Positions 18,490 to 28,327 are shown, numbered from the stretch's first letter. The stretch is 64,000 nt of DNA from Candidatus Zixiibacteriota bacterium (GCA_022571985.1 JACZWU010000005.1:124001-188000); one strand, 5' to 3'. Numbers and translations: made by a program. The notes: generated by a model from the letters alone, not told the origin.

Positions 18490-21054
18490 TTACCACCATG
18501 ATATCATTTTTGGTCTGATTGTGTGAGGCAGACTTTCGTTGTTTGGCGTCACTCTGGCAGATATTCCGAATTTGCCGGATTCTGAGAGAGTAACTTCACC
18601 CTTAAACGAGTACGTACCTTTTTTGGGCTGCTTCCCGGAATTATTGGTGGAGAGCTGTATCGGCTTAAAATTCGTCAGCTCTTCATGGCTGGCAAGTCTG
18701 CCGGCAACAATTTCTATGTTAACATCGTCAGGGTCAATTTCACCGAGGAAAACTTCAATAGTTACCGGGATCGTCTGTCCCACAAAAAGTTCACCTTCCG
18801 GAATATTCATATCAACCGTCCGAATTTCAATGCTCTCCCAGTGTTCAGCCATTCTGTCTGTCCATTTCGAAACAGAGCGGGTCAATTCAAAATTGTTCTT
18901 AGACAGTTTACGTGAGGCTTCAAACGCCTTTAAGTAAAACTTGTCGGTATAATTCATCAGCATTCTTTGTGATGAGAACGATTCCCCGGCCGTCTTAATA
19001 GAATTTTTCATCCGCTCAATCCATTGTGCCGGCAGTCCTATTTCATTGAGCTCGTAAAACATCGGTACTACTTCATGCTCTAAGCAATTATAAAGCATAT
19101 CAGCATCAAATCTGTCCTGAGCTTCAACAGATTCGATCTCGTGTCCGCTGCCTATGGCAAAGCCATTTTTGCCGTCGTAGGCTTCGGCCCACCAGCCGTC
19201 TAAAATGGAAAGATGCAGGCAGCCGTTGAGGGCGGCTTTCATGCCCGAAGTTCCGCTGGCTTCCTGCGGTCGTCTGGGATTGTTAAGCCAGACGTCGACT
19301 CCCTGAACCAGAATTCGGGCAATATTAATATCATAATCCTCGATGAACATAATTCTGTCACAAAGTCTTTCATTAGAAGCGAATTTAATAATTTGTTTTA
19401 TAATCTCTTTTCCGGAATTATCCAGCGGGTGAGCTTTGCCGGATATGATAAGCTGCACAGGTCTGTCAATTCGATTTATGATGTTTTCTAATCGTTCGAT
19501 ATCGCTGAAAATCAGATTTCCTCTTTTATAACTGGAAAATCTCCGGGCAAAACCTATAGTCAGGGCTCTGGGGTCAAGGACTTTTCTGGCGCGCTGCTGG
19601 TCTGTCTGTGATGAACCGCGGCTGAACAATTGTTGCACCAGTCTCTTTCTTACAAACTCAACTAACTGTTCTCTTTTGCTGTTGCGGTAGCGCCAGAGGT
19701 CAGAGTCGGCGATGTCATAGACTTTTTTCCAGACTTCAGGCGCTCCGGGACGCTCGACATAGTCGGGACCGAATGTCGATTTAAATAATTTATTTAACTC
19801 CGGCGAAATCCATGAACCGGGATGAACTCCGTTACTGATGGCTTTAATGGGAATTTCCTCAAAGGGAACGTTCGGCCAGATCTGGCGCCACATTTCTCTG
19901 GCCGTCTGGCAGTGCAGTTCTGAGACTGCGTTATTAAAAGCCGAAGACTTTAGCGCTGCCGCAGTCATATTAAAGGGCTCAGTCTCATCTTCAGGAATAA
20001 CCCGGCCAATTTTAAGGAAGTCGTCCCAGCTGATGCCCATTTGTTTTATACTTTCGGCTAAATAACGATGAACTAATACGGGTTCAAACTTTTCGTTGCC
20101 GGCCGGGACAGGAGTATGAGTTGTAAAAACAGAAGTTGCCCAGAGATATTGATAAGCTTCTTTGAAGTTGAGCTGGTGCGATTCCATTAAATTTCTTAAC
20201 CGCTCCAGAACCAGAAACCAGGAATGGCCTTCATTAATATGGTAGACTTGCGGATTAATCTTGAGCGCCTCTAATGCTCTGACTCCGCCGACTCCAAGGA
20301 CAATCTCCTGTTTAATTCGCATTTCTTTGTCGCCGCCATAGAGGATCGAAGTAATGTCGCGCAAGGCCGCTGAATTATCGGAGATATTGGCATCTAAAAG
20401 ATAAAGCGGAATTTTGCCAACCTGCACCTGCCAGACCTGCAGCTGAACTTTTTCATTAGCCAGATCTATTGAAATTTGCAGTGGGTTTCCATCTTTACCT
20501 TTGACTCTTTGAATCGGCATGTGAAACCAGTCGTTTTCTTCATAGCGTTCCTGCTGCCAGCCGTCTTTAGACAAGGCCTGATGAAAATAGCCATAGCGGT
20601 AAAGGAGTCCGACAGCTACCATGGGAAGGCCCAGGTCTGAGGCCGCTTTAAGGGTGTCACCCGACAATATTCCCAGTCCGCCGGAATAGACAGGCAGGCC
20701 GGTGTCGAGCCCGTATTCAAGCGAGAAGTAGGCAACTTTCGAAGAAGCCTCTTCACTATACTTATGCTGAAACCAGAATTTCTTTTTAAGATAGGACTGA
20801 AAATCAGCGTAAATCTTATCCAGCCTGTCGGTGAATTCTTTGTTTTGTGCTGTTTCTGCTAACCTCTCCTGTGGCAGACGGGAGAGCAGCTCAACCGGAT
20901 TCTGATGTGTTTCTTCCCAGAGTTTACTGTCAAGATCCTTAAATAGTCCGGACAGTTCCGGGTTCCAGGAATACCAGAGGTTGTGGGCTAATTCCTGAAG
21001 ATTTTTAATACTATCAGGCAGATTGGGTAATACTAAGAGTTGTTTAATTTTCAT
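18490..21054 (-). CDS. glgP: Alpha-glucan (glycogen) phosphorylase
   Basis: An 854-aa cytoplasmic enzyme that releases glucose-1-phosphate from glycogen or maltodextrins. It begins with the DUF3417-type N-terminal domain (NLQELAHNLWYSWNPEL) of the short alpha-glucan phosphorylase family. The PLP lysine lies in EASGTSGMKAALNG near residue 605. Other conserved segments are FTTHTPVPAGNE, NGVHPGSW and GFARRFSSYKRG. The C-terminal 150 residues add a beta-rich domain seen in many long members. It is divergent from pfk across a 242-nt region rich in inverted repeats, which suggests coordinated control of glycogen breakdown and glycolysis. Confidence 0.95.
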   Translation of the reverse strand: MKIKQLLVLPNLPDSIKNLQELAHNLWYSWNPELSGLFKDLDSKLWEETHQNPVELLSRLPQERLAETAQNKEFTDRLDKIYADFQSYLKKKFWFQHKYSEEASSKVAYFSLEYGLDTGLPVYSGGLGILSGDTLKAASDLGLPMVAVGLLYRYGYFHQALSKDGWQQERYEENDWFHMPIQRVKGKDGNPLQISIDLANEKVQLQVWQVQVGKIPLYLLDANISDNSAALRDITSILYGGDKEMRIKQEIVLGVGGVRALEALKINPQVYHINEGHSWFLVLERLRNLMESHQLNFKEAYQYLWATSVFTTHTPVPAGNEKFEPVLVHRYLAESIKQMGISWDDFLKIGRVIPEDETEPFNMTAAALKSSAFNNAVSELHCQTAREMWRQIWPNVPFEEIPIKAISNGVHPGSWISPELNKLFKSTFGPDYVERPGAPEVWKKVYDIADSDLWRYRNSKREQLVEFVRKRLVQQLFSRGSSQTDQQRARKVLDPRALTIGFARRFSSYKRGNLIFSDIERLENIINRIDRPVQLIISGKAHPLDNSGKEIIKQIIKFASNERLCDRIMFIEDYDINIARILVQGVDVWLNNPRRPQEASGTSGMKAALNGCLHLSILDGWWAEAYDGKNGFAIGSGHEIESVEAQDRFDADMLYNCLEHEVVPMFYELNEIGLPAQWIERMKNSIKTAGESFSSQRMLMNYTDKFYLKAFEASRKLSKNNFELTRSVSKWTDRMAEHWESIEIRTVDMNIPEGELFVGQTIPVTIEVFLGEIDPDDVNIEIVAGRLASHEELTNFKPIQLSTNNSGKQPKKGTYSFKGEVTLSESGKFGISARVTPNNESLPHTIRPKMISWW

Positions 21055-21179
21055 ATCAGCGTCAATTTACTAAAGGAAAATTTCAAATGCCAGTTTTAGA
21101 GAAGACTAAAGCAATCTTTAATGTCAATAACCAGGTTGAAAATTGCCTGAATTTGAGCTGTTTCAGGCTAAAATCGCGG

Positions 21180-21216
21180 GCTAATATCGGCCTCATATTA
21201 GCCTCATATAATGAGG
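21180..21216. repeat. Two nested inverted repeats between glgP and pfk
   Basis: GCTAATAT at 21180-21187 pairs perfectly with ATATTAGC at 21195-21202. Immediately after, CCTCAT (21202-21207) pairs with ATGAGG (21211-21216). The short loops would form hairpins or serve as binding sites for a dimeric regulator. The function is not known from sequence. Confidence 0.55.
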
Positions 21217-21261
21217 GACTTTTCCGAAAATATAAGTGATTGAACAATAACAGTTTTTAAT

Positions 21262-21277
21262 TTGTTTAAGTAAACAA
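21262..21277. promoter_or_regulatory. Palindromic operator candidate upstream of pfk
   Basis: TTGTTTA-AG-TAAACAA is a perfect 7-bp inverted repeat with a 2-bp centre, 20 bp before the pfk ATG. That is the size and position expected of a dimeric repressor site. No regulator gene lies next to it. Confidence 0.5.
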
Positions 21278-21296
21278 TACCGGTAGAATTTATATA

Positions 21297-22490
21297 ATGG
21301 CACGCAAAAAGAAAAGAATTGGCATATTAACCGGCGGCGGCGACTGTCCTGGTATGAATGCTGTAATACGGGCGGTGGTACGTACTGCTGAAGTGGAATT
21401 TGACATGGATGTGGTCGGATTTCGTGACGGCTTTGAAGGGCTGGTGCAGAACAAGTATTTTGAAATCACTTTGAGTCAGGCCTCGGGTCTGCTGGCCAGA
21501 GGCGGTACTATTTTGGGCACGTCGAATCGCTCCGACCCCTTTAATTACCCGGTACTTCAAGGTGACAATGAAGAGTATGTTTATTTAGACAGGTCCTCAC
21601 AGGCGGTAAGAAATTTTGAATCTCTCGGCCTGGATTGTCTGATAGCAATCGGCGGTGACGGTACTATGTCGGCCTCGGCCAGGCTGATCGAAAAGGGCAT
21701 TCCAATTATAGGTATTCCCAAGACAATTGATAATGACCTGGTTGGTACCGATGTTACTTTCGGGTTTGATTCTGCTTTAGTGACTGCTACCGATGCGATT
21801 GATAAGATTCATACGACCGCGCAGTCGCACCACCGGGCTATGATTATCGAAGTGATGGGGCGTTATACCGGCTGGCTGGCGCTGTCATCGGGATTGGCCG
21901 GCGGAGGTGACATAATTTTGCTGCCGGAGTTCCCCTATGACATAGAAGCAGTCTGCGAGCAGATCAGAGTCCGCAATGCCCGAGGGAAGACTTTTTCAAT
22001 AGTAGTTGTAGGCGAAGGCGCCAGGCAGCAGGGGGGAGAGCTGGTCTATAGAAATAAGCTTAAGCAATCTTCTGAAAATACCCGGCTGGGGGGGATATCA
22101 CATCAGGTTGCCGCTCAAATAGAAGGGCTGACCAATATCGAATGCCGCGTTACCATACTTGGACATTTGCTCAGAGGCGGCATTCCCAGCGCCTATGACA
22201 GAATCCTGGCCACACGTTTTGGAGTTGAAGCGGTTCATATGGCCGAACAGGGCAGTTTTGGCAGTATGGTAACTTTGCAGGGCAGTAAGCTGGGGACTAT
22301 ACCGATAAGCGAGGTAGCAGGCAAAATGCGGCCGCTTACAGTCGAAAATTCTTTAATCAAGACAGCGGTCTCATTAGGAATCTGTCTCGGCGTGCCGGTA
22401 GGCGAAGACTTAAACAAATATTATGAAAATCCGATTCCCGAAAATACTGCCAGCACAGCTTCTTTGGCGGCAGCCAACAGCTCAGAATAG
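21297..22490 (+). CDS. pfkA: 6-phosphofructokinase (group III, Gly104/Lys124 type)
   Basis: A 397-aa glycolytic enzyme phosphorylating fructose-6-phosphate. Signatures: GGGDCPGMNAVIRAVV (phosphate-binding loop), AIGGDGTMSAS, PKTIDNDLVGTD (catalytic Asp region), MGRYTGWLAL, and GHLLRGGIPSAYDR. The residue corresponding to E. coli Gly104 is Gly (GGDG), which favours ATP. The residue at 124 is Lys (PKTIDND), which is typical of pyrophosphate enzymes. This mixed pair marks group III PFKs, so ATP is the likelier donor but PPi cannot be excluded. ATG 21297 has no visible Shine-Dalgarno site and lies just after AT-rich sequence. Confidence 0.94.
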   Translation: MARKKKRIGILTGGGDCPGMNAVIRAVVRTAEVEFDMDVVGFRDGFEGLVQNKYFEITLSQASGLLARGGTILGTSNRSDPFNYPVLQGDNEEYVYLDRSSQAVRNFESLGLDCLIAIGGDGTMSASARLIEKGIPIIGIPKTIDNDLVGTDVTFGFDSALVTATDAIDKIHTTAQSHHRAMIIEVMGRYTGWLALSSGLAGGGDIILLPEFPYDIEAVCEQIRVRNARGKTFSIVVVGEGARQQGGELVYRNKLKQSSENTRLGGISHQVAAQIEGLTNIECRVTILGHLLRGGIPSAYDRILATRFGVEAVHMAEQGSFGSMVTLQGSKLGTIPISEVAGKMRPLTVENSLIKTAVSLGICLGVPVGEDLNKYYENPIPENTASTASLAAANSSE

Positions 22491-22576
22491 AATTGGAAAC
22501 TTGATTTGTTGGCCGCCCTGACCGATATAGCTCACATACAATTGAATCTGATAAATAAGAACAAGGATGAGTTCTG

Positions 22577-23428
22577 ATGTCCAAGAATAATAAAACTAAA
22601 TTAATAAAGCAACTAACGCGCTCGCCCGCCTACAGAATAGCCTTTCATGACAAGGAATTTATGTCCGAGGAATTCAACCGTCCTGTCAGACTGCAGCTTG
22701 AACTCTTAAAAACGGAAATGCGGCTTAGAGAAGAAAAGATTGTTTCGACTATAGTTACCTTTGGAGGAACCAGAATACTTGAGCCTGTTAAAGCAAAAGC
22801 CAAAGTCAGACGGATAGAGCAAAGGCTAAAGAAGTCTCCTCAGGATAAGTCATTAAAACAGCTTCTTACAAGAGCAAAGAAAGTTGAAGTGAAATCTCGT
22901 TTTTATGACGAAGCCCGCGAATTCGCCCGGCTGGTTTCGTCTGAGTCGCAAAATCATCAGAGCCGCGAATTCGTCATGGTCACAGGCGGCGGTCCGGGCA
23001 TAATGGAAGCTTCCAATCGCGGCGCGCACGACGTTGGTGCCAAGTCCATCGGTTTAAATATTACCCTGCCGGAAGAGCAGGAACCGAACGCTTATATCTC
23101 CGAAGAACTGTGTTTTCAGTTTCATTATTTTGCACTGCGAAAGATGCACTTTTTACTCAGAGCCAAAGCACTGGTAGCTTTTCCCGGTGGTTTCGGGACT
23201 CTGGATGAACTTTTTGAAGCTCTGACGCTGCTGCAAACACGCAAGATAACCGATTTGCCTATCATTTTATTCGGTGAATCATACTGGAAGAAAGTTATAA
23301 ATTTTCGCTATCTGGTAGAGGAAGGCACTATCGACGAAAAGGATCTGAATCTGTTCGTTTTTGCAGACAAAGCTGCCGATGCCTGGAACTATATCAAATC
23401 TTACTACCAATCCCGGGGTGAAATTTAG
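22577..23428 (+). CDS. LOG family protein (TIGR00730-like; cytokinin-activating/nucleoside 5'-monophosphate phosphoribohydrolase family)
   Basis: A 283-aa Rossmann-fold protein with the family signature PGGFGTLDELFEALTLLQ (about residues 203-220) and an upstream VTGGGPGIMEASNRGAHDVGA segment. Family members cleave nucleoside monophosphates to the base and ribose-5-phosphate; the old name 'lysine decarboxylase' is a misannotation. An N-terminal extension of about 110 residues (charged, helical) makes it longer than the 180-200 aa core enzymes. It follows pfk by 86 nt with an AAGGA site before ATG, and ends at a shared terminator. Confidence 0.9.
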   Translation: MSKNNKTKLIKQLTRSPAYRIAFHDKEFMSEEFNRPVRLQLELLKTEMRLREEKIVSTIVTFGGTRILEPVKAKAKVRRIEQRLKKSPQDKSLKQLLTRAKKVEVKSRFYDEAREFARLVSSESQNHQSREFVMVTGGGPGIMEASNRGAHDVGAKSIGLNITLPEEQEPNAYISEELCFQFHYFALRKMHFLLRAKALVAFPGGFGTLDELFEALTLLQTRKITDLPIILFGESYWKKVINFRYLVEEGTIDEKDLNLFVFADKAADAWNYIKSYYQSRGEI

Positions 23429-23435
23429 AAAATTA

Positions 23436-23467
23436 AAAAACCGGACTTTGCTCGAGTCCGGTTTTTA
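23436..23467. terminator. Bidirectional terminator between LOG gene and metalloprotease
   Basis: AAAAACCGGACT pairs with AGTCCGGTTTTT around a TTGCTCG loop. T-runs on both strands serve the convergent genes on either side. Confidence 0.9.
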
Positions 23468-23486
23468 TTTCAACTAAATGAACAGC

Positions 23487-26138
23487 TTAGAATTTCGAGT
23501 ATTCTTTTTCTGAATTCTTGGCTGCTTTAATCTGTCTGAGAACTTCTTTGAAATGAGCTTTGCTCATATCGTTGATAGCGGTTGAATTGACAGCTTTTTT
23601 GACGGCGTTTTCCAGAATGTCAAGGTCATTGGCTGCCAGAGTGCGGGCATCTGAGGGATACATAAAACTGCCGCTCAAATAAATACGTACAATCCTGGTT
23701 AGATGAGACATCTGCAATTGACGTCTGTGACTGTTCACATTCGAGGGGCCGGTTATCTCACCCCAAATCGCACGGCGAGTTTCTCTGAACATATCATGCA
23801 TGGTGTAGCGCTCTTCGCCTTTTTTGTAACGGTCAAGATTATTAACCAGTCGTCCCAAAGTGGGCGGGTTATAAAGAATATTAAGCGCGGTATTTTGAAT
23901 AGACATTATATATTGATGCCAGGGGTAAGCTATAGGTGAAGAATATAAGGAAGTTCTGAAATCCTGCTTTCTGGTATGCTGCAGTCTGTTAAGAATTTCT
24001 GATGAAACGTCAAATGCGTTCGCTGCAAAGATTTTGTCACGCAGGAAATTCATTGCCCGCCTTTGCTCCGAAGCCGAAACCGGTGTGAAAGGAACTGTGC
24101 CGCCTTTGGCACCCACATAGTTCTTGTTATGAATCAACCCGCCTATAAATCTTGCTGCGTAAAGAGCGCTATATCTATAGTAGCGCATGCCTCTTGAGAA
24201 GACCCTGCGGATTTTTTCGTAACTGACTCCCGGCTTTTCAAATTTGCTTAAGGTATTGCTCCACAAATCCTGAATCAGCTTGACCTGATGTTCGCTGTAA
24301 GCCAGCGGGTCATCGCCCAGATCCCAGGTGTTGGCGTATGGGTCGACAGCATAGGCGTTGTATAAATCATAGTCCGTACAGTAGGCCAGGCCTTTTTCAG
24401 CCGAACGTGAAGCAATCTGTGTTAGCTGTTCGGTTTCATCTTCAGGATTTTCAGCCCCAAAATCAGAATAAGAATACTCTACAATCCAATTGTCATAAGG
24501 ACCCGGGGTAGAAGAATAAAACTCGCCCTGAGTTTGTCCTTTACCGGCAATATTGGCCGGTGCGTATTCCATTACGGTTCCCATAGTACCATTCTTGGTA
24601 GTAAATTCCCGGTCATTGATTTGATCGAGGCTGTAAATGGTCGAAGCCTTGTAGTTATGTCTGAACCCTAAAGTATGACCAACTTCGTGTGCTATTAATT
24701 CCACGAGATAAGCATGCACATATTCTTTTGTCAGCGAATCCTTATCTGCCATATCGCCTATATTTGAGTAGAGGTAAGACAGACCAAATCCGGCATGTTC
24801 AGCAAGTCCTGTGGCAAAAGTGCAGATTCTGTCAGACTCCTGTTCAAAAGGATTAAATTCTTCTTCTTTCATCAGGCGTCCGTCAAATGATATCGGTCCG
24901 ATATATTCATCCATATTGATAAACATGGCTCTGACAAAATCCGAAGAGACGCCAATGTCGGCATCATATATTTCCCCTGTAAAGGGATTGGCGCGACTGG
25001 GGCCGACCGCATAAACACGGGGGGAATAGATCCATCGGATTACACTATAACGAGTGTCGAGCGGGTCCCAGCTGGCAGTATCCGGCATCTGCCTGGCAAC
25101 CACAGCGTTCCTGAAACCGATCTTTTCAAAGGCCGGATTCCAGAACTCGATTCCTTCAGCAAGAGCGTCGCGATATTCAGGCGGCACCGTATTTTCAATC
25201 CAGTAAACGATTGGCGTGACCGGCTCGGAAATACGGGCATCGGGATTCTTTTTCTTTAAGTCCCAGCGATTAACATATCGAACGTAGGGCGATTGGCGGT
25301 CGAGCTCTGTATAATCCAGAAACTTTGTTTCGAAATTACCAATTCTGTCGTCAGCCAGCCTGGGAACGTAATCGGTTTCCGGAATAGCGGAAATCGAATA
25401 ATGGTATTGATGATAAAAACTTCTGCCACTCTGAAGTGTAACTCCGGAGTTGGGCCGGCTGGACTTATAGTGAAGCTTTACATCAATTTCGCTGTTGTCG
25501 GGGAAAGACTTTATCTGTTGGTAATAGCTGTTCTTACTGTCAAAGCTGAAGCCTTTCTTGGCCTTGCCCAGATAATAACCGGTATTATTGTAGTCAGTAA
25601 TAAACATTGCTGAGGGATCAACCAGGACAGCTTTGCTTGAGTCCTCAGGCTTAGACTTTATATCCAGCGAGGTAAAGAGATGGTCAGAAATACCAGCCGC
25701 GACAGCTTTGTGCATAGTGCTTGAAGTGTCTGCCCTGACCCGCAGGTTTTTTTCCATAACCAGAATTTTCTTGCCCACTTTTTTGAAGTAAAGTGGAAAA
25801 GTTCTGCTGGGGTAGCCGGCATCATAGAAAGTGCCGTCGCCAGATGAGCGTGCTGAACCAAAAAGATAAATCTGGCCAAAATGCTCCGGATTTATAGCCA
25901 TCAAAACAGAGTTGTCTACCGTGTCATGATAAAATGTAAACAGCCCCTCGATCTTTACTTTGTCTTTGGTAAGTTTTGCAAAGGGTTTTGCTTTAGACTT
26001 GCTCTTAGCGGAGTCTTTACCGTTTTCGTCATTCGACTTTTGTCCGGCGCCTTTAATACCTCTGGCCTCTACGCTCAGAGTAGAAAACGACATAAACAAA
26101 GCCAACACCAAAATTGTGGTTATAGTTCTGAGATTCAT
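23487..26138 (-). CDS. Exported zinc-dependent metalloprotease (DUF5117/DUF5118-type)
   Basis: An 883-aa secreted gluzincin/metzincin-type protein. The signal peptide (about 1-25) is followed by a Lys/Ser-rich linker. The zinc site HEVGHTLGFRHNY (about residue 483) fits HExxHxxGxxH, with third ligand His. Upstream sequence GIEFWNPAFEKIGFRNAVV and YDADIGVSSDFVRAMF belongs to the DUF5117-DUF5118 family of large zinc-dependent proteases common in Bacteroidetes-like bacteria. The product should act in the periplasm or outside the cell. It has its own transcription unit, convergent with the LOG gene. Confidence 0.9.
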   Translation of the reverse strand: MNLRTITTILVLALFMSFSTLSVEARGIKGAGQKSNDENGKDSAKSKSKAKPFAKLTKDKVKIEGLFTFYHDTVDNSVLMAINPEHFGQIYLFGSARSSGDGTFYDAGYPSRTFPLYFKKVGKKILVMEKNLRVRADTSSTMHKAVAAGISDHLFTSLDIKSKPEDSSKAVLVDPSAMFITDYNNTGYYLGKAKKGFSFDSKNSYYQQIKSFPDNSEIDVKLHYKSSRPNSGVTLQSGRSFYHQYHYSISAIPETDYVPRLADDRIGNFETKFLDYTELDRQSPYVRYVNRWDLKKKNPDARISEPVTPIVYWIENTVPPEYRDALAEGIEFWNPAFEKIGFRNAVVARQMPDTASWDPLDTRYSVIRWIYSPRVYAVGPSRANPFTGEIYDADIGVSSDFVRAMFINMDEYIGPISFDGRLMKEEEFNPFEQESDRICTFATGLAEHAGFGLSYLYSNIGDMADKDSLTKEYVHAYLVELIAHEVGHTLGFRHNYKASTIYSLDQINDREFTTKNGTMGTVMEYAPANIAGKGQTQGEFYSSTPGPYDNWIVEYSYSDFGAENPEDETEQLTQIASRSAEKGLAYCTDYDLYNAYAVDPYANTWDLGDDPLAYSEHQVKLIQDLWSNTLSKFEKPGVSYEKIRRVFSRGMRYYRYSALYAARFIGGLIHNKNYVGAKGGTVPFTPVSASEQRRAMNFLRDKIFAANAFDVSSEILNRLQHTRKQDFRTSLYSSPIAYPWHQYIMSIQNTALNILYNPPTLGRLVNNLDRYKKGEERYTMHDMFRETRRAIWGEITGPSNVNSHRRQLQMSHLTRIVRIYLSGSFMYPSDARTLAANDLDILENAVKKAVNSTAINDMSKAHFKEVLRQIKAAKNSEKEYSKF

Positions 26139-26405
26139 ACTATCTCCTTATGGTTATTATTAACCGGTTAGTAATTTTCATATAAGCAGAAATAGAAACA
26201 TAACATTTTTTCATGGAATGACAATAGTTGTTTCGATTGTTAGCATGCAATGAGTGTTATTTATGTACATATCTATATCCCATATTGTACGGAAATGTGA
26301 GAAATTTGTTTGTTTTTTCTGCTGTAAATCCTTTAATTTTTGTTCATGTGTGAATCACGATCTGAGCTTTACTTTATGGCAAAATGACCAAGAAATGGAC
26401 AAGTT

Positions 26406-27578
26406 ATGCCTGAATACCTGATTTCAAGCAGCGCCGGAGTGGTAGCGGTGCTGGCCGCGGTGACATCGCTGTTTTTCTTCTTAGAGAAAAAAACCGGGTG
26501 GAAATTATTCAATTATTTTCCGCCTTTGATATTTATTTATCTGACTCCTGTGGTATTGTCAAATTTTGGCCTGATACCAACTAAGTCTGTGGTCTATGAT
26601 TTTATGGGTGAGAGCATCCTGCCTACTTTTCTGGTAATCATGCTGCTTCGGGTAGACCTGAAAATGACCGTGAAAGTTATGGGCAAAGGGATTTTCGTGA
26701 TGCTGGCAGGTACGATCGGAGTTGTTATCGGAGCTCCTATCGCGTTTTTTCTGGTAAAACATGGCCTTGATGCAGAGAGTTGGAAAGCCTTTGGGGCGCT
26801 GGCCGGAAGCTGGATAGGGGGCACCGGAAATATGCTGGCGGTGGGGCAGATGGTAGAGCTTGATGAAACTTCAGCCAATTTTGGCTATGCAGTCATAGCA
26901 GACAATGCTGTTTATCTCATCTGGCTGCCTATTATGCTGGCCTCCAAGAATCTGGCCGGCTGGTTCCATAAGTTTACCGGAGTGTCTGGTGACAGGCTAA
27001 GCAAGATGGAAGAGGCTGCTAAGGGCGCCACCGAAGTTAATGGAAAATTTGAGATGCGGCATTTTTTGTATCTGGCTTTCTTAGGTTTTGCCGCGACTAC
27101 CTTTGCCATTTGGTTTTCGGAAATATTGCCGGCTTTTCCGCCATATCTGACCGCCTCTACTTATAAGATTTTATTAGTTACCATAATAGGTATTTCTCTT
27201 TCATTTACGAAAGCAAGCAAGATTCCCGGTTCACATGAAATAGCTATGGCGCTGGTATATCTGTTTGTGGCACGAATGGGAGCGAAAGCAGATCTTTCTA
27301 ATGTGAGTATGTCGATTTTCTGGTTTCTGCTGGGAGCCTACATTTGGATTTTCATCCATGGCTTTTTCATAGTTGCTGCTGCCAGGCTTTTCAAAGTTGA
27401 TGTCCACACCGCTGCTATTGCCTCGGCGGCTAATATTGGCGGGGCAGCTTCGGCTCCGATTGTGGCAGCTTTTCACAAACCGGCTCTGGTGCCGGTCTCT
27501 ATCCTGATGGCGCTGCTGGGCTACGCTATTGGAAATCCTGCCGCTTATATTGCAGCGATACTGTGCAGTCTGGTTTAG
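26406..27578 (+). CDS. DUF819 family integral membrane protein (YjcL-like)
   Basis: A 390-aa protein with about ten hydrophobic segments. GSWIGGTGNMLAVGQMVEL and AIASAANIGGAASAPIVAAFH are the hallmark glycine-rich inverted segments of DUF819 proteins. The family is structurally reminiscent of transporters with inverted repeats, but no substrate is established. It overlaps the convergent pcm gene by 4 nt at the 3' end (27575-27578). Confidence 0.88.
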   Translation: MPEYLISSSAGVVAVLAAVTSLFFFLEKKTGWKLFNYFPPLIFIYLTPVVLSNFGLIPTKSVVYDFMGESILPTFLVIMLLRVDLKMTVKVMGKGIFVMLAGTIGVVIGAPIAFFLVKHGLDAESWKAFGALAGSWIGGTGNMLAVGQMVELDETSANFGYAVIADNAVYLIWLPIMLASKNLAGWFHKFTGVSGDRLSKMEEAAKGATEVNGKFEMRHFLYLAFLGFAATTFAIWFSEILPAFPPYLTASTYKILLVTIIGISLSFTKASKIPGSHEIAMALVYLFVARMGAKADLSNVSMSIFWFLLGAYIWIFIHGFFIVAAARLFKVDVHTAAIASAANIGGAASAPIVAAFHKPALVPVSILMALLGYAIGNPAAYIAAILCSLV

Positions 27579-28234
27579 TTTTCGGTATTACCAAGCAGCG
27601 GTACAAACCGCACGGGATAGAGTGTTTCCTGCTTTAGTCCATCAACGGACTTTATGACTTTCACTAATTCCTGTTTATCAATTGTATCTCTGTCCAATGG
27701 TATAATCATTATGCCGTCTGCTCTGAGTTGCAGAGTTAGTATATCCGGAATCGTTTTTGCAGCGGCAGTGACTATTATAGCATCAAAGGGGGCTTTCTCA
27801 GTCCAGCCGTTTGAGCCATCAGCATGTTTTGTGAAAATATTGTCATAGCCAAGTAATTCAAACAGACGCTCTGCTTTTGGTATCAGTTCAGCTATGCGCT
27901 CTATGGTATAGACAGCTTTCGCAATTTCGGCAAGTATGGCGGTTTGATAGCCGGAACCGGTTCCAATTTCGAGCACCCGGCTCTCCTTATTCAAATTCAG
28001 GTGTGATGTCATCGAAGCTACCACATACGGCTGTGAGATAGTCTGGCCGGCACCGATAGACAGAGGTCCGTCCTCGTAAGCGTCATCAATGAATCTTTCA
28101 GGGACAAACAGGTGCCTGGGCAATTTGCTCATAGCCTGCAAGACAGAAGAGTCAGTAACACCTCTTTTCTTAATTTGTTGTGTTACCATTTTCCGTCGAC
28201 GCTGCTCGAATATGTTATCACTGAGGCTGCTCAT
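27575..28234 (-). CDS. pcm: Protein-L-isoaspartate O-methyltransferase
   Basis: Repairs isoaspartyl residues in damaged proteins using SAM. SAM motif I is LEIGTGSGYQTAILAE; the family-specific GAGQTISQPYVVASM and FVPERFIDDAYEDGPL lie upstream. The frame is open to an ATG at 28276, but the ATG at 28234 (MSSLSDNIFEQRRRKMV) is preferred because family members begin close to the RRRMV helix. The extra 14 residues of the longer form have no family counterpart. Length is then about 219 aa, normal for the family. It lies 51 nt beyond the terminator-bearing 3' end of the subtilase. Confidence 0.93.
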   Translation of the reverse strand: MSSLSDNIFEQRRRKMVTQQIKKRGVTDSSVLQAMSKLPRHLFVPERFIDDAYEDGPLSIGAGQTISQPYVVASMTSHLNLNKESRVLEIGTGSGYQTAILAEIAKAVYTIERIAELIPKAERLFELLGYDNIFTKHADGSNGWTEKAPFDAIIVTAAAKTIPDILTLQLRADGIMIIPLDRDTIDKQELVKVIKSVDGLKQETLYPVRFVPLLGNTEN

Positions 28235-28279
28235 AACGTACAAAACTATAACTGTCTCGAAATCTGAAGTAAACAACAG

Positions 28280-28307
28280 AAAAAAGGCCGGCCTGAAAGA
28301 CCGGCCC
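28280..28307 (-). terminator. Terminator of the subtilase gene
   Basis: On the minus strand, GGCCGG ... CCGGCC with a TCTTTCAG loop is followed by six Ts. It lies 20 nt after the subtilase stop. Confidence 0.85.
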
Positions 28308-28327
28308 GCAGAGTCTGCCCACTTTTC

